From Arcobacter sp. (GTDB taxonomy: Bacteria > Campylobacterota > Campylobacteria > Campylobacterales > Arcobacteraceae), in assembly GCA_002869565.1 (NCBI GenBank), contig PKUJ01000008.1:1-55922 (forward strand): 55,922 bases of DNA, read 5' to 3'. The number at the start of each line of letters is the position of its first letter. Position 1 is the first letter of the stretch. Below, in pieces: positions 32,216-42,400 of the stretch. The notes beneath the pieces were generated by a model, which did no database searches, was not told the DNA's origin, and saw nothing but the letters and a program-made list of their open reading frames with translations. The position numbers and the translations under genes are program-made.

Positions 32216-33496
32216 ATGTTTATTCATCTTGATTTAGATTGTTTTTTTGTATCTGCTCATAGAACTATTGATAAAAGTTTAGAAGATATTCCTGTTGCTG
32301 TTGGAGGGCGAAGCAATTTAAATATCTTTTCATCTAAAAAAGAGGTTCGAAAAATTAGCGAGAATAGTGGTGCTTTTGTAAGTACTATATTAACTAATGA
32401 GGGTGAAAAAAGTTTTAAGGATTATTTTGTAGATGAAAATGGAAGAATAAGAGGAATTATTACAACATCTTCTTATGAAGCTAGAGCTTATGGTGTAAAG
32501 ACAGCGATGAGTGTAAATGAAGCACTTAAATTGTGCCCAAACTTAAAAATGGTACCACCAAATTATCCTTTGTATCATGATTTATCCCAAAAACTTTTAA
32601 AGCTTTTAGAACTTGAGATTCCTTTAGTGGAACAGTTTTCAATAGACGAATTTTTTGGAGATTTAAGTGGATATATAGAAGAAGATGAGGTAGTAGAGTT
32701 TGCTTATAATTTAAAACAAAAAATAGCAGATGAACTTAATCTTCCTATCTCTATTGGAATAGCAAATACAAAGTTTTTATCAAAACTTATAACAGAGTAT
32801 GCAAAACCTGATGGTGTTAAATATGTAAAAAAAGAGCATATGAAAAACTTTGTAAAAGATATCCCAATTGCAGAATTTCCTGGTATTGGAAAAGGTTATC
32901 AAGAGCGTCTTAGAGGTTATGGAATAAAAACTTTAGGAGATATTGAAAAAAAGAAAGCACTGTTTTATTCTTGGAAGAAACCTGGTATTGAGTTATATAA
33001 CAGAGTGTGTGGAATAAATGACAATCAAATAATAAAACACCGAGATAAAAAGTCCATTGGAATAGGGCGGACTTTTGACATGATATATGATAGAAATGAA
33101 TTAATTAGAAGAGTGATTATTTTAAGTAGGTATTTGTGTTTTTTAGTTAAAAAAGCAGATGTAAATCCCTTAACTTATGCAATAAAAATAAAATATGAAT
33201 CAAATACAAAATCAAAAAACTATGTAAATGTAAATAGAATCTTCAATGAAGAAGATTTTAAATTTAATATGAAAAAACTATTTATTCAAAATGATATTCA
33301 TCCTAGTCATGGAGTAATTCAATTAAATCTTACAGTTTCAAATTTCACAAAACCAAAAGAGTTTACCTATAATATTTTTGAATATGAAGGTGATATAAAA
33401 AAAAGAGAACTTAGTAATAAACTTCAAAAACTAAGAGATAAATTTGGAATTGATATTATAAAAAGTGCTTCTGAACTTGAGCAAAAAAAGCATTAA
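32216..33496 (+). CDS. dinB: Y-family DNA polymerase (DNA polymerase IV-like)
   Basis: 426 residues. The N-terminal HLDLDCFFVSAHR gives the first catalytic aspartates, and FSIDEFFGDLSG (near 140-151) gives the Asp-Glu pair. ISIGIANTKFLSKL and FPGIGKGYQERL (the helix-hairpin-helix) follow, then the little finger domain. It copies past damaged bases with low fidelity. An insertion between residues 35 and 80 (KEVRKISENSG to NGRIRGIITTSSYEARAYGV) is somewhat longer than in E. coli DinB. No beta-clamp motif is obvious at the C-terminus. No LexA-type box is visible; this phylum lacks a classical SOS response. Confidence 0.9.
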   Translation: MFIHLDLDCFFVSAHRTIDKSLEDIPVAVGGRSNLNIFSSKKEVRKISENSGAFVSTILTNEGEKSFKDYFVDENGRIRGIITTSSYEARAYGVKTAMSVNEALKLCPNLKMVPPNYPLYHDLSQKLLKLLELEIPLVEQFSIDEFFGDLSGYIEEDEVVEFAYNLKQKIADELNLPISIGIANTKFLSKLITEYAKPDGVKYVKKEHMKNFVKDIPIAEFPGIGKGYQERLRGYGIKTLGDIEKKKALFYSWKKPGIELYNRVCGINDNQIIKHRDKKSIGIGRTFDMIYDRNELIRRVIILSRYLCFLVKKADVNPLTYAIKIKYESNTKSKNYVNVNRIFNEEDFKFNMKKLFIQNDIHPSHGVIQLNLTVSNFTKPKEFTYNIFEYEGDIKKRELSNKLQKLRDKFGIDIIKSASELEQKKH

Positions 33497-33538
33497 TAAA
33501 ATAATGGTATAATAGTTAAAATAATAATTGGACGATAA

Positions 33539-33853
33539 ATGGGTATAAAAGATAGAATAAAAGAAAACTCAAATAAACTTATTAATATAGCTTCAGAAAA
33601 TGTAACTAAAACTTTTAATTATCCTGCAATTAAAAGTAAAGAGTTAAAAGATAGTATAAAAAGAAAAATAAGAGAAAAAGCAATTCTAAGCACAAAAGCA
33701 AGACTTGCAGAACATCATAAAACTTTTGATGATTATACAGATGATGAGCTTGAAATAATAATTTCAGATGAAGAGCGAAAAATAAAAGATGATTTAAAGA
33801 CTAAATCATTGGTGGCTGCTTTAGCAATACTTGGTTTAGATTTTTTTATATAA
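33539..33853 (+). CDS. Uncharacterised small basic protein
   Basis: 104 residues, helical and lysine-rich, with KLINIASENVTKTFNYPAIKSKELKDSIKRK in the middle-N region, an acidic patch (FDDYTDDELEIIISDEER) and a short hydrophobic tail (SLVAALAILGLDFFI) that could insert into the membrane. It is first in a three-gene unit with a membrane protein and a PAS histidine kinase (gaps of 9 and 2 bases). No known family recognised. Confidence 0.6.
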   Translation: MGIKDRIKENSNKLINIASENVTKTFNYPAIKSKELKDSIKRKIREKAILSTKARLAEHHKTFDDYTDDELEIIISDEERKIKDDLKTKSLVAALAILGLDFFI

Positions 33854-33862
33854 AGATAGAAT

Positions 33863-34273
33863 ATGTTTAAACAAGTAAAATCAGCTTTTTTTTGGTACTA
33901 TTTATATAAATTTAGAAAAAAAGTTTTAATAATTGCCTTTTTAATATTAATTGCACTTTTCGCAAATGCGATTTATGGTGATGTTGTTCAGTATTTGACT
34001 TTAAAAGAAAAATTAGAGTATTTAGAAATAGCTCTCTTGACAAAATGGATAATAATAATTTTTAATTTATTGTTTTCTATTTATCTTATACTTACAATTT
34101 TTAGAATAGATAAAGAAAAAGATTTTTCTGAAAATACTGATAAAAATAAAAAAAACAATGATATAGTAAATCCTAAGAAAAAAAATAATTCTCCAAAGTT
34201 CACTAAAAGAGAAGAAGAGTTTCTTAATAAAGATTTATTAAAAAATAGAGCAGATAGCTTAGTGGAAAGATAG
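33863..34273 (+). CDS. Uncharacterised two-helix membrane protein
   Basis: 136 residues with two membrane segments (about 20-38 and 60-82) and a long charged C-terminal tail rich in Lys, Asn and Glu that is probably cytoplasmic. It ends two bases before the start of the PAS histidine kinase gene, so it may be translated with it and could act as the membrane partner of that otherwise soluble kinase (inference). No family recognised. Confidence 0.6.
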   Translation: MFKQVKSAFFWYYLYKFRKKVLIIAFLILIALFANAIYGDVVQYLTLKEKLEYLEIALLTKWIIIIFNLLFSIYLILTIFRIDKEKDFSENTDKNKKNNDIVNPKKKNNSPKFTKREEEFLNKDLLKNRADSLVER

Positions 34274-34275
34274 AA

Positions 34276-35841
34276 ATGACTGGTAATATAAAAGAGCTTC
34301 AAACTATTGTTAAAGAACAAAAACAATTAATTGATAAATTGACTAAACAAAATGTATCTCTCTTTGAACATTCAAAAGTTGGTGTAGTATATGTTGATAA
34401 TAAAGGCTATTTTTTTGAAGTAAATAAAAAATTCTGTGAAATTGTTGGTTATGATGAAAATGAACTTTTAACTTTGAATTTTAGAGATATAACATATGAA
34501 GAAGATATTGAAAAAGATTTAATGCAACATGAGTCTTCAAAAAGTGATGGAACAAATAGTTTCACTCTTGAAAAGAGATATTTAAGAAAAAATGGAAAAA
34601 TTGTTTGGTGTGAAATATTTATAAATCATATAAAAGATGAAAAAGGAAAGATACTTTTTACAATAGGATTGATAAGTGATATCTCAAAAAGAAAAAAAAT
34701 ACAAGACACCATTTTAGAACAAACTAAAACAATGCAATTATATCTTGATATTGTAGATGTAATGATTGTTGCTATGAATAAACAAGGAAATGTAACCCTT
34801 GTAAATAGAAAAACATGTGAAACCTTAGGTTATGAAGAAGAAGGACTATTAGGTAGAAATTGGTTTAATAACTATATAGCAGAAGAAGATAGAGCTGAGA
34901 ATATAAATAAATATTTGAAGATAATCAATAAAGAAACAGATATAGTTGAAAAAGTTCAAAATCACATATTATGTAAAAACGGCAAGAAAAGAGTAATCTT
35001 ATGGCGAAGAGCTTATTTATATGATGATAAGAAGAATATAATTGGTTTGATCTCTTCTGGTGATGATATTACAGATATTTTAAAACTTGAAAAAGAGAAT
35101 AAAAAAAGAGAACAAGTGCTTTTTAATCAATCCAAAATGGCTTCTATGGGTGAGATGTTGAGAAATATTGCTCATCAGTGGAGACAGCCCTTAAGTACAA
35201 TTTCTACTGCTGCTTCAGGGGTAAAGATACAAAAAGAGTTGAATATTCTTAAAGATGAAGATTTTTATAATAGTATGGATGCTATTGTTGGAACTACTAA
35301 ATATTTATCTCAAACAATTGATGATTTCCAAAACTTCTTTAAAATTGATAATTCATTAAAAGAGTTTCCCTGTAGTCATCTATTAGAGAATATAAAAAAT
35401 TTGATAAATACGAGTTATAAAGCAAATGATATAGAGTTCATCGTCGAATCTTGTGAAAGTGGTTTAATTCATGGCTATTTCAATGAAATCATACAAATAG
35501 TAATAAATATCTTAAATAATGCGAAAGATGCGTTTACTGATACAAAACTTGAAAATAAAGTTGTGATAATAAATACAAAAATAAAAAATAAAAAATTAGT
35601 GCTTACTATCAAAGATAATGCAGGAGGAATTCCAAGAAATATAATTGATAAAATTTTTGAACCATATTTTACAACAAAACACCAATCTTTAGGTACTGGA
35701 ATAGGTTTATATATGACAAAAAATATTATTGAAAATAGATTACATGGAAGTATTGAAGTTAAAAATGAAAATGTTATTTATAATAATATTACAAGGAAAG
35801 GTGCAGTTTTTAAGTTGACGATTCCTTGTTCTACTGATTAA
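34276..35841 (+). CDS. PAS-PAS sensor histidine kinase, soluble
   Basis: 521 residues without membrane segments. A short N-terminal coiled coil is followed by two PAS domains with PAC tails (about 25-145 and 150-270). Then come the phosphoacceptor helix MASMGEMLRNIAHQWRQPLS (His near 299) and an ATPase domain with the N-box NILNNAKDAF, G1 DNAGGIP and G2 GTGIGLYM. The IAHQWRQPLS H-box is typical of a kinase group expanded in Arcobacter-like bacteria. No response regulator is adjacent, so its partner is elsewhere. It belongs to a unit with the two preceding small genes. Confidence 0.9.
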   Translation: MTGNIKELQTIVKEQKQLIDKLTKQNVSLFEHSKVGVVYVDNKGYFFEVNKKFCEIVGYDENELLTLNFRDITYEEDIEKDLMQHESSKSDGTNSFTLEKRYLRKNGKIVWCEIFINHIKDEKGKILFTIGLISDISKRKKIQDTILEQTKTMQLYLDIVDVMIVAMNKQGNVTLVNRKTCETLGYEEEGLLGRNWFNNYIAEEDRAENINKYLKIINKETDIVEKVQNHILCKNGKKRVILWRRAYLYDDKKNIIGLISSGDDITDILKLEKENKKREQVLFNQSKMASMGEMLRNIAHQWRQPLSTISTAASGVKIQKELNILKDEDFYNSMDAIVGTTKYLSQTIDDFQNFFKIDNSLKEFPCSHLLENIKNLINTSYKANDIEFIVESCESGLIHGYFNEIIQIVINILNNAKDAFTDTKLENKVVIINTKIKNKKLVLTIKDNAGGIPRNIIDKIFEPYFTTKHQSLGTGIGLYMTKNIIENRLHGSIEVKNENVIYNNITRKGAVFKLTIPCSTD

Positions 35842-35848
35842 TATTTTT

Positions 35849-36238
35849 TTAGTGCATGGTCTTATATAATTCAGAATATTTTTGAACATCTTCTCGCGAG
35901 GGCTTTCTTCGTATTGACATATAACATTGTTCACCATCTATATTTTTATATGGATATACTGTTGCAAAAACCCAATAGTATCCATTAGATGCAGTTCTAT
36001 TTTTTACAAATCCTTGCCAAGTTCTTCCTTCTTTTACCGTATCCCATAAATCTTTGAATGCAGCTTTTGGCATATCATTATGTCTTACAATATTGTGTGC
36101 TTGATTTATTAACTCTTCTAAGTTATATTCTGCAATATTACAAAATTGTTGATTTGCAAATATAATAGTTCCCTTTGCATTTGTTTCACTTACTAAAAAA
36201 GCATCTTCTTTTAATATTGTTTCAACTCCGCTTGCCAT
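35849..36238 (-). CDS. Aer/CetB-like PAS protein for energy taxis
   Basis: 129 residues, a single PAS domain. TNAKGTIIFANQQFCNIAEYNLEEL starts the fold. The conserved NIVRHNDMPKAAFKDLWDTVKEGRTWQGFVKNR, followed by NGYYWVFATVYP, is the signature of FAD-binding Aer/CetB PAS domains. It is coupled to the MCP gene upstream (TAA-TC-ATG) and is likely to report redox state to that receptor, like the split CetA/CetB system of Campylobacter jejuni. Contains no kinase or output domain. Confidence 0.85.
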   Translation of the reverse strand: MASGVETILKEDAFLVSETNAKGTIIFANQQFCNIAEYNLEELINQAHNIVRHNDMPKAAFKDLWDTVKEGRTWQGFVKNRTASNGYYWVFATVYPYKNIDGEQCYMSIRRKPSREDVQKYSELYKTMH

Positions 36239-36240
36239 GA

Positions 36241-38793
36241 TTATGCTCCTCTTTTTTTAAATTGTAAATCACAGTTATGTTCTTTTAATGCATCTAATAG
36301 CTTAAATACATGAGATATTTGAACTTCAAGATTCTCTGTTACAGATATAATTTGTTCATTCTCATACTCTTCTGCATATAAATCAACTGTATCTTGAACT
36401 ATATGATGGACTAATTTATGTGCAGCTTTTAACTCTGTCCAAAGTTCAGTTTGTGCAAAACTTGAATTTTCATTTGCAATAAGCCATTTCCCCATATCAC
36501 ATTGTGTGTGGTCTTTTACATTAAATTTATTTCCTGCTTTACATGCACAAAAGTTTGTATTTTTGAAGTTGATGTGATCTGATTTTAATTTGTTTAAGTC
36601 AAAAATCATATTTGAATCACACACTTTTCTTTTTGCTTCTTTTGAAAAACTTGTTCTATCAACAGCATTTTGTAACTGTATTGCTAAATTTTTAGTTTCT
36701 TTTGCCATATCGCTAATACTTGAAGCATGTGCAGCATTTTTTTGCGTTTCTTGATCTAGTGAATTTACAGTATGGTTGATTTGTTCCATGGCTTCTTGTT
36801 GCTCTTTTGTAGCATTTGCTACATCATCAATAAGAGAGATAGTTGTAGTAATATTTTCATTAAGTTCATTAAATCCATGAATCATTTGAGCAGAGACTTC
36901 TTTACCTTCTTTAGCTTTTGAAGTGGCACTTTCTACTAAAGCTTTTATTTCATTAGCAGCTTCAGCACTCCTTGAAGCAAGGTTTCTAACTTCTTGTGCA
37001 ACAACGGCAAATCCTTTTCCTGCTTCACCTGCAGTAGCAGCTTCAACAGCAGCATTAAGTGAAAGAATATTTGTCTGGAAAGCAATTTGATCGATTACAG
37101 TGATCGCATCATTAATTGTATTAACTTCAGCACTTAATTGATCCATTGATATTGAAGTTTTAGAGGCTAAGCTTACTCCTAATTTAGATGATTTAGTAAC
37201 ATTTTGTGCATATTGTGCCATTTTAGCAGCATTAAGAGTTGTTGCCTCTATAGTTGAAGTTACTTCTTCAATTGCTGCCGCTGTTTCTTCTAAAGCTGCT
37301 GCTTGTTCATTTGCAGAAGTGCTTAAGGATGCTGAAGCAGTTGATAAATCATCTGCTGAGAAAGTTAATCTTCTATTCGAATTATCAATTAATGCCATAA
37401 CTTCATTAATTGTTGATTGTGTAACTCTTGTACCATCAATTAATGATGACATTAATCCTGTAACACCTTCAATTCTTGGTATTTCATAATCATACTTTGC
37501 ATTTGAAAGGGCAATTAAAATATCTGAAATAATAGTAAGATTTTTTTGACTAGTATTAATCATTTGGTTTATTGCTGTAATTAAGTTATCAACTTCATTT
37601 GAAGATGCTTTTAATGTAATTCTATCATTAAATAATCCAGCATTTACTTTTCCCATAATTTTTCTTGCTTGATCAATTACTGCTCTATCTTGAATAAGAC
37701 TTTTTTCTAAATTATCTAAGTATAGATTAAAGTTTTTAGATATATTCCCAATTTCGTCATTTGCAGATATTTCAACTTTCGATGCTTTTTCTGGATCAAG
37801 AAGATTTTCTACACCAGCATCGAGTTTTTGTATATTTGATAAAATTCCTTTAATTGTTATTATAAGATATACAACAGCAATTAAAAATAGAATAGTAAGT
37901 ATTATTAATATTTTTTCTGCAACTGAAATTATTTTCAGATCTTCTTTGATTGTTTTTGATAAAGTTTCTTCTTGAATTTTAACTATGTTTTCAAGGTTTT
38001 TTTCTATAACCTTATATTCATTATCAACCATTTCCATTGTTTTACTTGTAAGTTCTATCAAATCTTTAAATTCTTTACCTTTTTTTGCCATTGTTTTTCC
38101 AGCTTCAATTAGGGCTAAAATATTTGTTCTAATTTTATCAACTTGAAATTTTAACGATGAAGACTCTTTTACCATAGTATTTAAATCTTCAAAAAGATTT
38201 TTTTGAATTTCATCTACTTCTGTAAAACCACTTATATCTCCAACGGCTAAGGCATCAGTTAATATTTCTTGAATTGAAACAATTTGGTATCTAACTTTTA
38301 ATAATAGATATTCATCTGCATATAAGTTATCTACTGATTCCTCTACATTTGAAACAGTCTTATCAAATATTTCCATATCTTTCAAAGAAGTTAGTCTTGC
38401 ATTAACTCTATTTATACCTGCTTGAGCCATTTTTTCTAATGATTCTGAGTATTTATCAAAATGTAGGTCAATATCTTTTAACTTTTCTTTATTTGATTGA
38501 TTGACTTTTAGTTTATCTATTTTTTTATGTATGGAATAATAGTTAGCTTTAACTTCTTCTACTTCACTTATGCCATCTTTATCACCCATTAAAGCAACAT
38601 CAGTAGAAACTTCTTGAAGATTTTTTAAAACATATTTAAAGTCTAAAAAATCTTTTGTAATATCTGACTCTTCTATCAAATGTTTATTTGCATCTTTTAT
38701 TTTATTAAGGGAAAAGAAAATCCCTAGTCCATTTAACACTAATAATATAATAAATGTACCTACTAATAAATTAGATTTATTTTTAATACTCAT
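36241..38793 (-). CDS. Methyl-accepting chemotaxis protein with CZB domain
   Basis: 850 residues from the ATG at 38793, chosen because GGGAG sits just upstream; an in-frame TTG at 38805 is the alternative. Membrane segments at about 8-28 and 300-320 bound a long helical periplasmic domain. HAMP-like repeats follow (about 320-480), then the signalling hairpin with the tip [18 protein letters not shown], and a C-terminal CZB zinc domain ([28 protein letters not shown]). CZB domains bind zinc and in some receptors sense zinc or hypochlorous acid. The Aer/CetB-like PAS gene follows after two bases, so it may serve in energy taxis. Upstream of it are about 165 AT-rich bases with no gene. Confidence 0.92.
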   Translation of the reverse strand: MSIKNKSNLLVGTFIILLVLNGLGIFFSLNKIKDANKHLIEESDITKDFLDFKYVLKNLQEVSTDVALMGDKDGISEVEEVKANYYSIHKKIDKLKVNQSNKEKLKDIDLHFDKYSESLEKMAQAGINRVNARLTSLKDMEIFDKTVSNVEESVDNLYADEYLLLKVRYQIVSIQEILTDALAVGDISGFTEVDEIQKNLFEDLNTMVKESSSLKFQVDKIRTNILALIEAGKTMAKKGKEFKDLIELTSKTMEMVDNEYKVIEKNLENIVKIQEETLSKTIKEDLKIISVAEKILIILTILFLIAVVYLIITIKGILSNIQKLDAGVENLLDPEKASKVEISANDEIGNISKNFNLYLDNLEKSLIQDRAVIDQARKIMGKVNAGLFNDRITLKASSNEVDNLITAINQMINTSQKNLTIISDILIALSNAKYDYEIPRIEGVTGLMSSLIDGTRVTQSTINEVMALIDNSNRRLTFSADDLSTASASLSTSANEQAAALEETAAAIEEVTSTIEATTLNAAKMAQYAQNVTKSSKLGVSLASKTSISMDQLSAEVNTINDAITVIDQIAFQTNILSLNAAVEAATAGEAGKGFAVVAQEVRNLASRSAEAANEIKALVESATSKAKEGKEVSAQMIHGFNELNENITTTISLIDDVANATKEQQEAMEQINHTVNSLDQETQKNAAHASSISDMAKETKNLAIQLQNAVDRTSFSKEAKRKVCDSNMIFDLNKLKSDHINFKNTNFCACKAGNKFNVKDHTQCDMGKWLIANENSSFAQTELWTELKAAHKLVHHIVQDTVDLYAEEYENEQIISVTENLEVQISHVFKLLDALKEHNCDLQFKKRGA

Positions 38794-38959
38794 TTTTTCT
38801 CCCAATTAATAATCAGATAATTATATCAATATAAAATATAAATTATTTTAAATACTTATATTTTTTAGATAAAAATGTAAAATAATTGTAAAAAAAATGT
38901 AAGATAAATGTAAGATAAATACATAATGAATTTAAAAAATTATATTAGAGCTATTTTTA

Positions 38960-40801
38960 TTATTTTTTTAAAAATAATGTTTGAGATGGATATGCAAATT
39001 CACAATTATTCTTTTTAACTAACTCATTAATTTTTATTAAAACATCTTCTTTTACTCCAAGCCAATCTTCCCATTTTGGACTTCTTGCAAAACAATAAAC
39101 AAGAATATTTATTGAACTATGATCATATTCATCTATAAATACTAAAAGTGTTCTTTTAACACCTTGTAAATCTTCTCTTTTAATTGCTTCAAATTTTTTA
39201 CTTCTACTTGAAATAACATTTGTTTCAGAAGCTATATCTTCATGATTGTCGAGCATTTCATAGATTTCATTTTTTAAATTAACAATATCATTCATAGCAC
39301 TTTCATAAGTAATACTTAATTTCATTTTTATTCTTCTTCCAATTCTTCTTTTGGAATAGTTTTTTATATGAGTGTTTGCTAATTCTGAGTTGGGAATAGT
39401 AATCATTGCATTATCAAATGTTCTGATTCTTGTAGTTCTCATTCTAATGTCAACAACTGTACCTTCTACTTCATTTGCAACTATCCAATCACCCTGAGAA
39501 AATGAGTTATCAGTCATAATATTTAGTGAACCAAAAAAGTTTGCAAGGGTATCTTTTGAAGCCAAGGCTATGGCTATACCCCCAACTCCCACAGATGCAG
39601 CAATTGCCTTAATATCTATTCCTAGTTGGGCAAATAGAAATAAAACTACAAGTAAAATTAGAGTGATTTTTAGAATTCTTAAAATGAATACAATCATCTC
39701 TTTTCTAACATTTGGATATTTAGATATTAAGTGCTGTGCAAAATTTGAAATACTATTTGAAAGTAGTGAATATACTCCCCAGGTAAATAGACCCATATAA
39801 ACTGTATTTATCCATGGTACAATTTCATTTATAAGTTCAGTATCTTTTATTAGGATGTATATTGAAATATGAATAGATAAAAGATATAAAGCAAATATTA
39901 GAGGTTTTTCTATTGATTCTTTTATATATAATTGATTTATAAACTCTTCATTTGAGTCATCATTATCTTCACTATTTTTATTAGAGTTTTTAGTAAATAT
40001 TTTATTTAAAAAAGTTGTTAAAATTGTAATAATTTTAGTATTTAAAAGTCTAAAAAATACCATTATTAATAGAACAAGAATAATCTCACCAATTGAAAAT
40101 TTAAAATGATAGCTAGAAAATTGTGAAATTGGAGATATAATAGGAAGAGAATCTATTTGTTTGACAATATATTGTAAGTTGAATTCATCGATAAAAAAAT
40201 TAGTTTTTCTATAAAGACTAATATTTTCTAAGAGGTATTTTAGTGTAAAAAGTTGTTGATCATTTTCCTCTTCAAGTTTTTCATAATTTTTTACAAATTC
40301 TTTTGATATTTTATTCTCTTTTGTTAGTTCATCTGTATAAAAATCTTTATATTTAGAATATGAATTTTTTTCTAAAAGCTGGATGTTATTGCTTAATATA
40401 TTTATAAAAAATTTTTTATCTTTAAAAGATTCTTTTGCATAAATTATATCAATCAAAGTATTTTCAAACATTCTTTTATTTTGCAATAGAAGAAGTTTGA
40501 TTTCATCTCTTTTTACAGCAGATTTATTATTCTGTCTTTGGTTTATATTTATTCTATTAAGTAAATAATTAATTTTTTTATCATAATTCTTCTCATCAAA
40601 GCCATCTTTATATATTTCATCATTTATATTTTTTATAACTTCTAAAGCTATTTCTTCTTGCTTATTTAATTTCTCATCTATACTTTTATCATCTTGTGTT
40701 TCTATTAAATTTGTGCCTTTTAAGGGCTTAATTTCAATAGAAAAAAGAAAAGTAGGAATAAAAAAAATTAATAAAATTATCTTGAAAAATGAGGATTTCA
40801 T
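38960..40801 (-). CDS. Mechanosensitive ion channel of the MscS family
   Basis: 613 residues. A signal peptide (cleaved near 20-22), a long helical periplasmic region to about 230, then several membrane helices. The pore-lining helix lies within AAIAASVGVGGIAIALASKDTLANFFGS (about 395-425), and the beta domain has DWIVANEVEGTVVDIRMRTTRIRTFDNAMITIPNSEL. The C-terminal domain ends with YPSQTLFL, a common MscS ending. It releases solutes on hypo-osmotic shock. The large periplasmic region resembles MscM/YbdG-like channels more than small MscS. Confidence 0.92.
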   Translation of the reverse strand: MKSSFFKIILLIFFIPTFLFSIEIKPLKGTNLIETQDDKSIDEKLNKQEEIALEVIKNINDEIYKDGFDEKNYDKKINYLLNRININQRQNNKSAVKRDEIKLLLLQNKRMFENTLIDIIYAKESFKDKKFFINILSNNIQLLEKNSYSKYKDFYTDELTKENKISKEFVKNYEKLEEENDQQLFTLKYLLENISLYRKTNFFIDEFNLQYIVKQIDSLPIISPISQFSSYHFKFSIGEIILVLLIMVFFRLLNTKIITILTTFLNKIFTKNSNKNSEDNDDSNEEFINQLYIKESIEKPLIFALYLLSIHISIYILIKDTELINEIVPWINTVYMGLFTWGVYSLLSNSISNFAQHLISKYPNVRKEMIVFILRILKITLILLVVLFLFAQLGIDIKAIAASVGVGGIAIALASKDTLANFFGSLNIMTDNSFSQGDWIVANEVEGTVVDIRMRTTRIRTFDNAMITIPNSELANTHIKNYSKRRIGRRIKMKLSITYESAMNDIVNLKNEIYEMLDNHEDIASETNVISSRSKKFEAIKREDLQGVKRTLLVFIDEYDHSSINILVYCFARSPKWEDWLGVKEDVLIKINELVKKNNCEFAYPSQTLFLKK

Positions 40802-40863
40802 AAAAACTCCATGCTTAAATATTAATTGATATTATATTAGAAAAAAACTTATTTGTAGTTTTA

Positions 40864-40931
40864 TGATAACAATTATCAAAATTATAAAACTTTAAGTTTT
40901 CTATTGTTACAATACTGAGATTCATTATCAT
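40864..40931 (+). promoter_or_regulatory. Fur-like boxes in front of the DUF2325-flavodoxin operon
   Basis: TGATAACAATTATCA (40864-40878) is a perfect 6-3-6 inverted repeat of the Fur type. A second, weaker site, TTCATTATCAT (40921-40931), overlaps the leader just before the start codon. A near-identical box precedes the imelysin operon at the other end of the region. Iron-repressed transcription is likely (inference). Confidence 0.7.
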
Positions 40932-40943
40932 AAAGGATTTTAA

Positions 40944-41246
40944 ATGTCAGTTCTTATTATTGGTGGAGATAAAATCGATACCATAAAATCAATTTTAGCC
41001 GAGTTTGGAGATTTTTCAATTACTCATTGGGATACAAGAAAAAAGTCAAGTGCCTGTAGGAAGGATATACCTCAGAATACAGATTATGTATTAATGGTAA
41101 CGGATTTTATAAATCACAATGCTATGTACAAATATAGAAAAGAGGCAAAAAAGAAAAATATACCTTTGATTTGTACAAAAAGAAGCGCGAGTTCTGTTTA
41201 TTGTGAAATGTGTAAATTTTTAAAAATGAATAATTGTGAAGGATAA
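40944..41246 (+). CDS. DUF2325 domain protein
   Basis: 100 residues with the DUF2325 layout: SVLIIGGDKIDTIKSILAEFG at the start, HWDTRKKSSACRKDIPQNTDYVLMVTDFINHNAM in the middle, and IPLICTKRSASSVYCEMCKFL at the end. Four cysteines (Cys48, then the last three near 83-96) might bind a metal or a redox centre. The fold is Rossmann-like; biochemical function is unknown. It is first in an operon preceded by Fur-like boxes. Confidence 0.8.
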   Translation: MSVLIIGGDKIDTIKSILAEFGDFSITHWDTRKKSSACRKDIPQNTDYVLMVTDFINHNAMYKYRKEAKKKNIPLICTKRSASSVYCEMCKFLKMNNCEG

Positions 41247-41249
41247 AAA

Positions 41250-41450
41250 ATGAGTGAAATGATTGTAAGTGAACTAAATAGTTTTAATAACTATAGATAT
41301 GAATCAAATACAAAAAGAATAGTCAATTTAAAAGGTGCATCAAATGCTGATATGGACGAATTTTTAGCAATTGCACATATATTAGATTCAAACTATATTA
41401 AGTATAAATTCACAACAAATATTGATATTAGAATTCTTGGAAAGATATAG
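41250..41450 (+). CDS. Uncharacterised 66-residue protein
   Basis: Small soluble protein, no signal peptide or membrane helix. It starts three bases after the preceding stop codon with AAGGATAAAA upstream, and another small gene follows after 11 bases. The central part (NADMDEFLAIAHILDSNYIKYKFTTN) looks helix-strand. No family recognised. Its place between DUF2325 and flavodoxin genes under Fur-like boxes suggests an iron-limitation role. Confidence 0.6.
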   Translation: MSEMIVSELNSFNNYRYESNTKRIVNLKGASNADMDEFLAIAHILDSNYIKYKFTTNIDIRILGKI

Positions 41451-41461
41451 AAAGGTTAAAT

Positions 41462-41638
41462 ATGTCAAATATGCTAATTAAAAAAGAACTAAGACAGGTT
41501 ATAAGAAATTCAGGGCATGAAGTAAATTCAAATATGATTTGTTCTCTTGTAAGGATTATAAATATGAAATATTCCAATATTGACAATGGAAGAATTACTT
41601 TACTTGCAAATGAAATAATAAATGAGAGAAGATTATGA
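41462..41638 (+). CDS. Uncharacterised 58-residue protein
   Basis: Small basic protein beginning MSNMLIKKELRQVIRNSG and ending NEIINERRL, without membrane segments. AAAGGTTAA precedes the ATG, and the stop overlaps the next start codon by four bases (ATGA, 41635-41638), so it is translationally coupled. It has the look of a small helix-turn-helix or adaptor protein but no motif allows a call. Confidence 0.6.
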   Translation: MSNMLIKKELRQVIRNSGHEVNSNMICSLVRIINMKYSNIDNGRITLLANEIINERRL

Positions 41639-42387
41639 AAAAAATAGGGTTTGATATAAAGAATGAGTTTTTCCCTTCTTTTGATAAATTTAAGTCAAAT
41701 ACCAACCAAAGACTTATGTTTATGAAGTTTTTTAATCAAGGTGTGTGTTCTAATATGAGATTTACAAAATATGAATTAAAAGAGTGTAAAACAGAGACTC
41801 TTTTTAATATTTTTATAAAAAAAATTAGAAAAAATTTGCAATTAGATTCTTATATATATTCACCCATAGTTAAAATTGATATTGAAAAATCTAATAAGGT
41901 AAACAACTTTAAGAAAAGAGTAAGAATTAAGTTAGATATGAATTTTTCTATTTTAAATAGTTTAAATGAGTCTAATATTGATGTTGCAGTTAATTTGATT
42001 GATGTTTTAGATGAGTGTAATTATTCACTCTTTTTAGATGGAGAAAAGAATTTTAAAAAATTTGTCTCGGATAAGATTCTAAAATCTAGTGAAAAAAGAA
42101 AAGTTAATATTAATAGTGAATCAATAGATATTATTTCAGAAGAAAATAATTTTTATACAAAAATATTTACGTTTTGGCAACTTTTAGACTCTGATAATTT
42201 ACAAATAGATAGTCATGTACAAAAAGCGATTGATTGTATTAAGACAAGTGAATTTAAGCAAGTTTATCTTGTATATCCTAAAAATGACAAATTTAATAAA
42301 CATATACAAGTAAAAACAAGAAATATTATTGAAGATGAATATGCAATAAAATTAATTCCATATTCATTACGTTCGACATTAAGATAA
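41635..42387 (+). CDS. Uncharacterised 250-residue cytoplasmic protein
   Basis: No signal peptide or membrane helix. It begins MKKIGFDIKNEFFPSFDKFKSN and contains several strand-like basic and acidic stretches (KKRVRIKLDMNF, YKQVYLVYPKNDKF-like near 215-225) and three cysteines scattered without a motif. Its start overlaps the preceding gene; the flavodoxin gene follows after 13 bases. I recognise no family. The context points to a role during iron limitation, perhaps in handling redox proteins or metals. Confidence 0.6.
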   Translation: MKKIGFDIKNEFFPSFDKFKSNTNQRLMFMKFFNQGVCSNMRFTKYELKECKTETLFNIFIKKIRKNLQLDSYIYSPIVKIDIEKSNKVNNFKKRVRIKLDMNFSILNSLNESNIDVAVNLIDVLDECNYSLFLDGEKNFKKFVSDKILKSSEKRKVNINSESIDIISEENNFYTKIFTFWQLLDSDNLQIDSHVQKAIDCIKTSEFKQVYLVYPKNDKFNKHIQVKTRNIIEDEYAIKLIPYSLRSTLR

Positions 42388-42400
42388 ATAAAGGAAAAAA

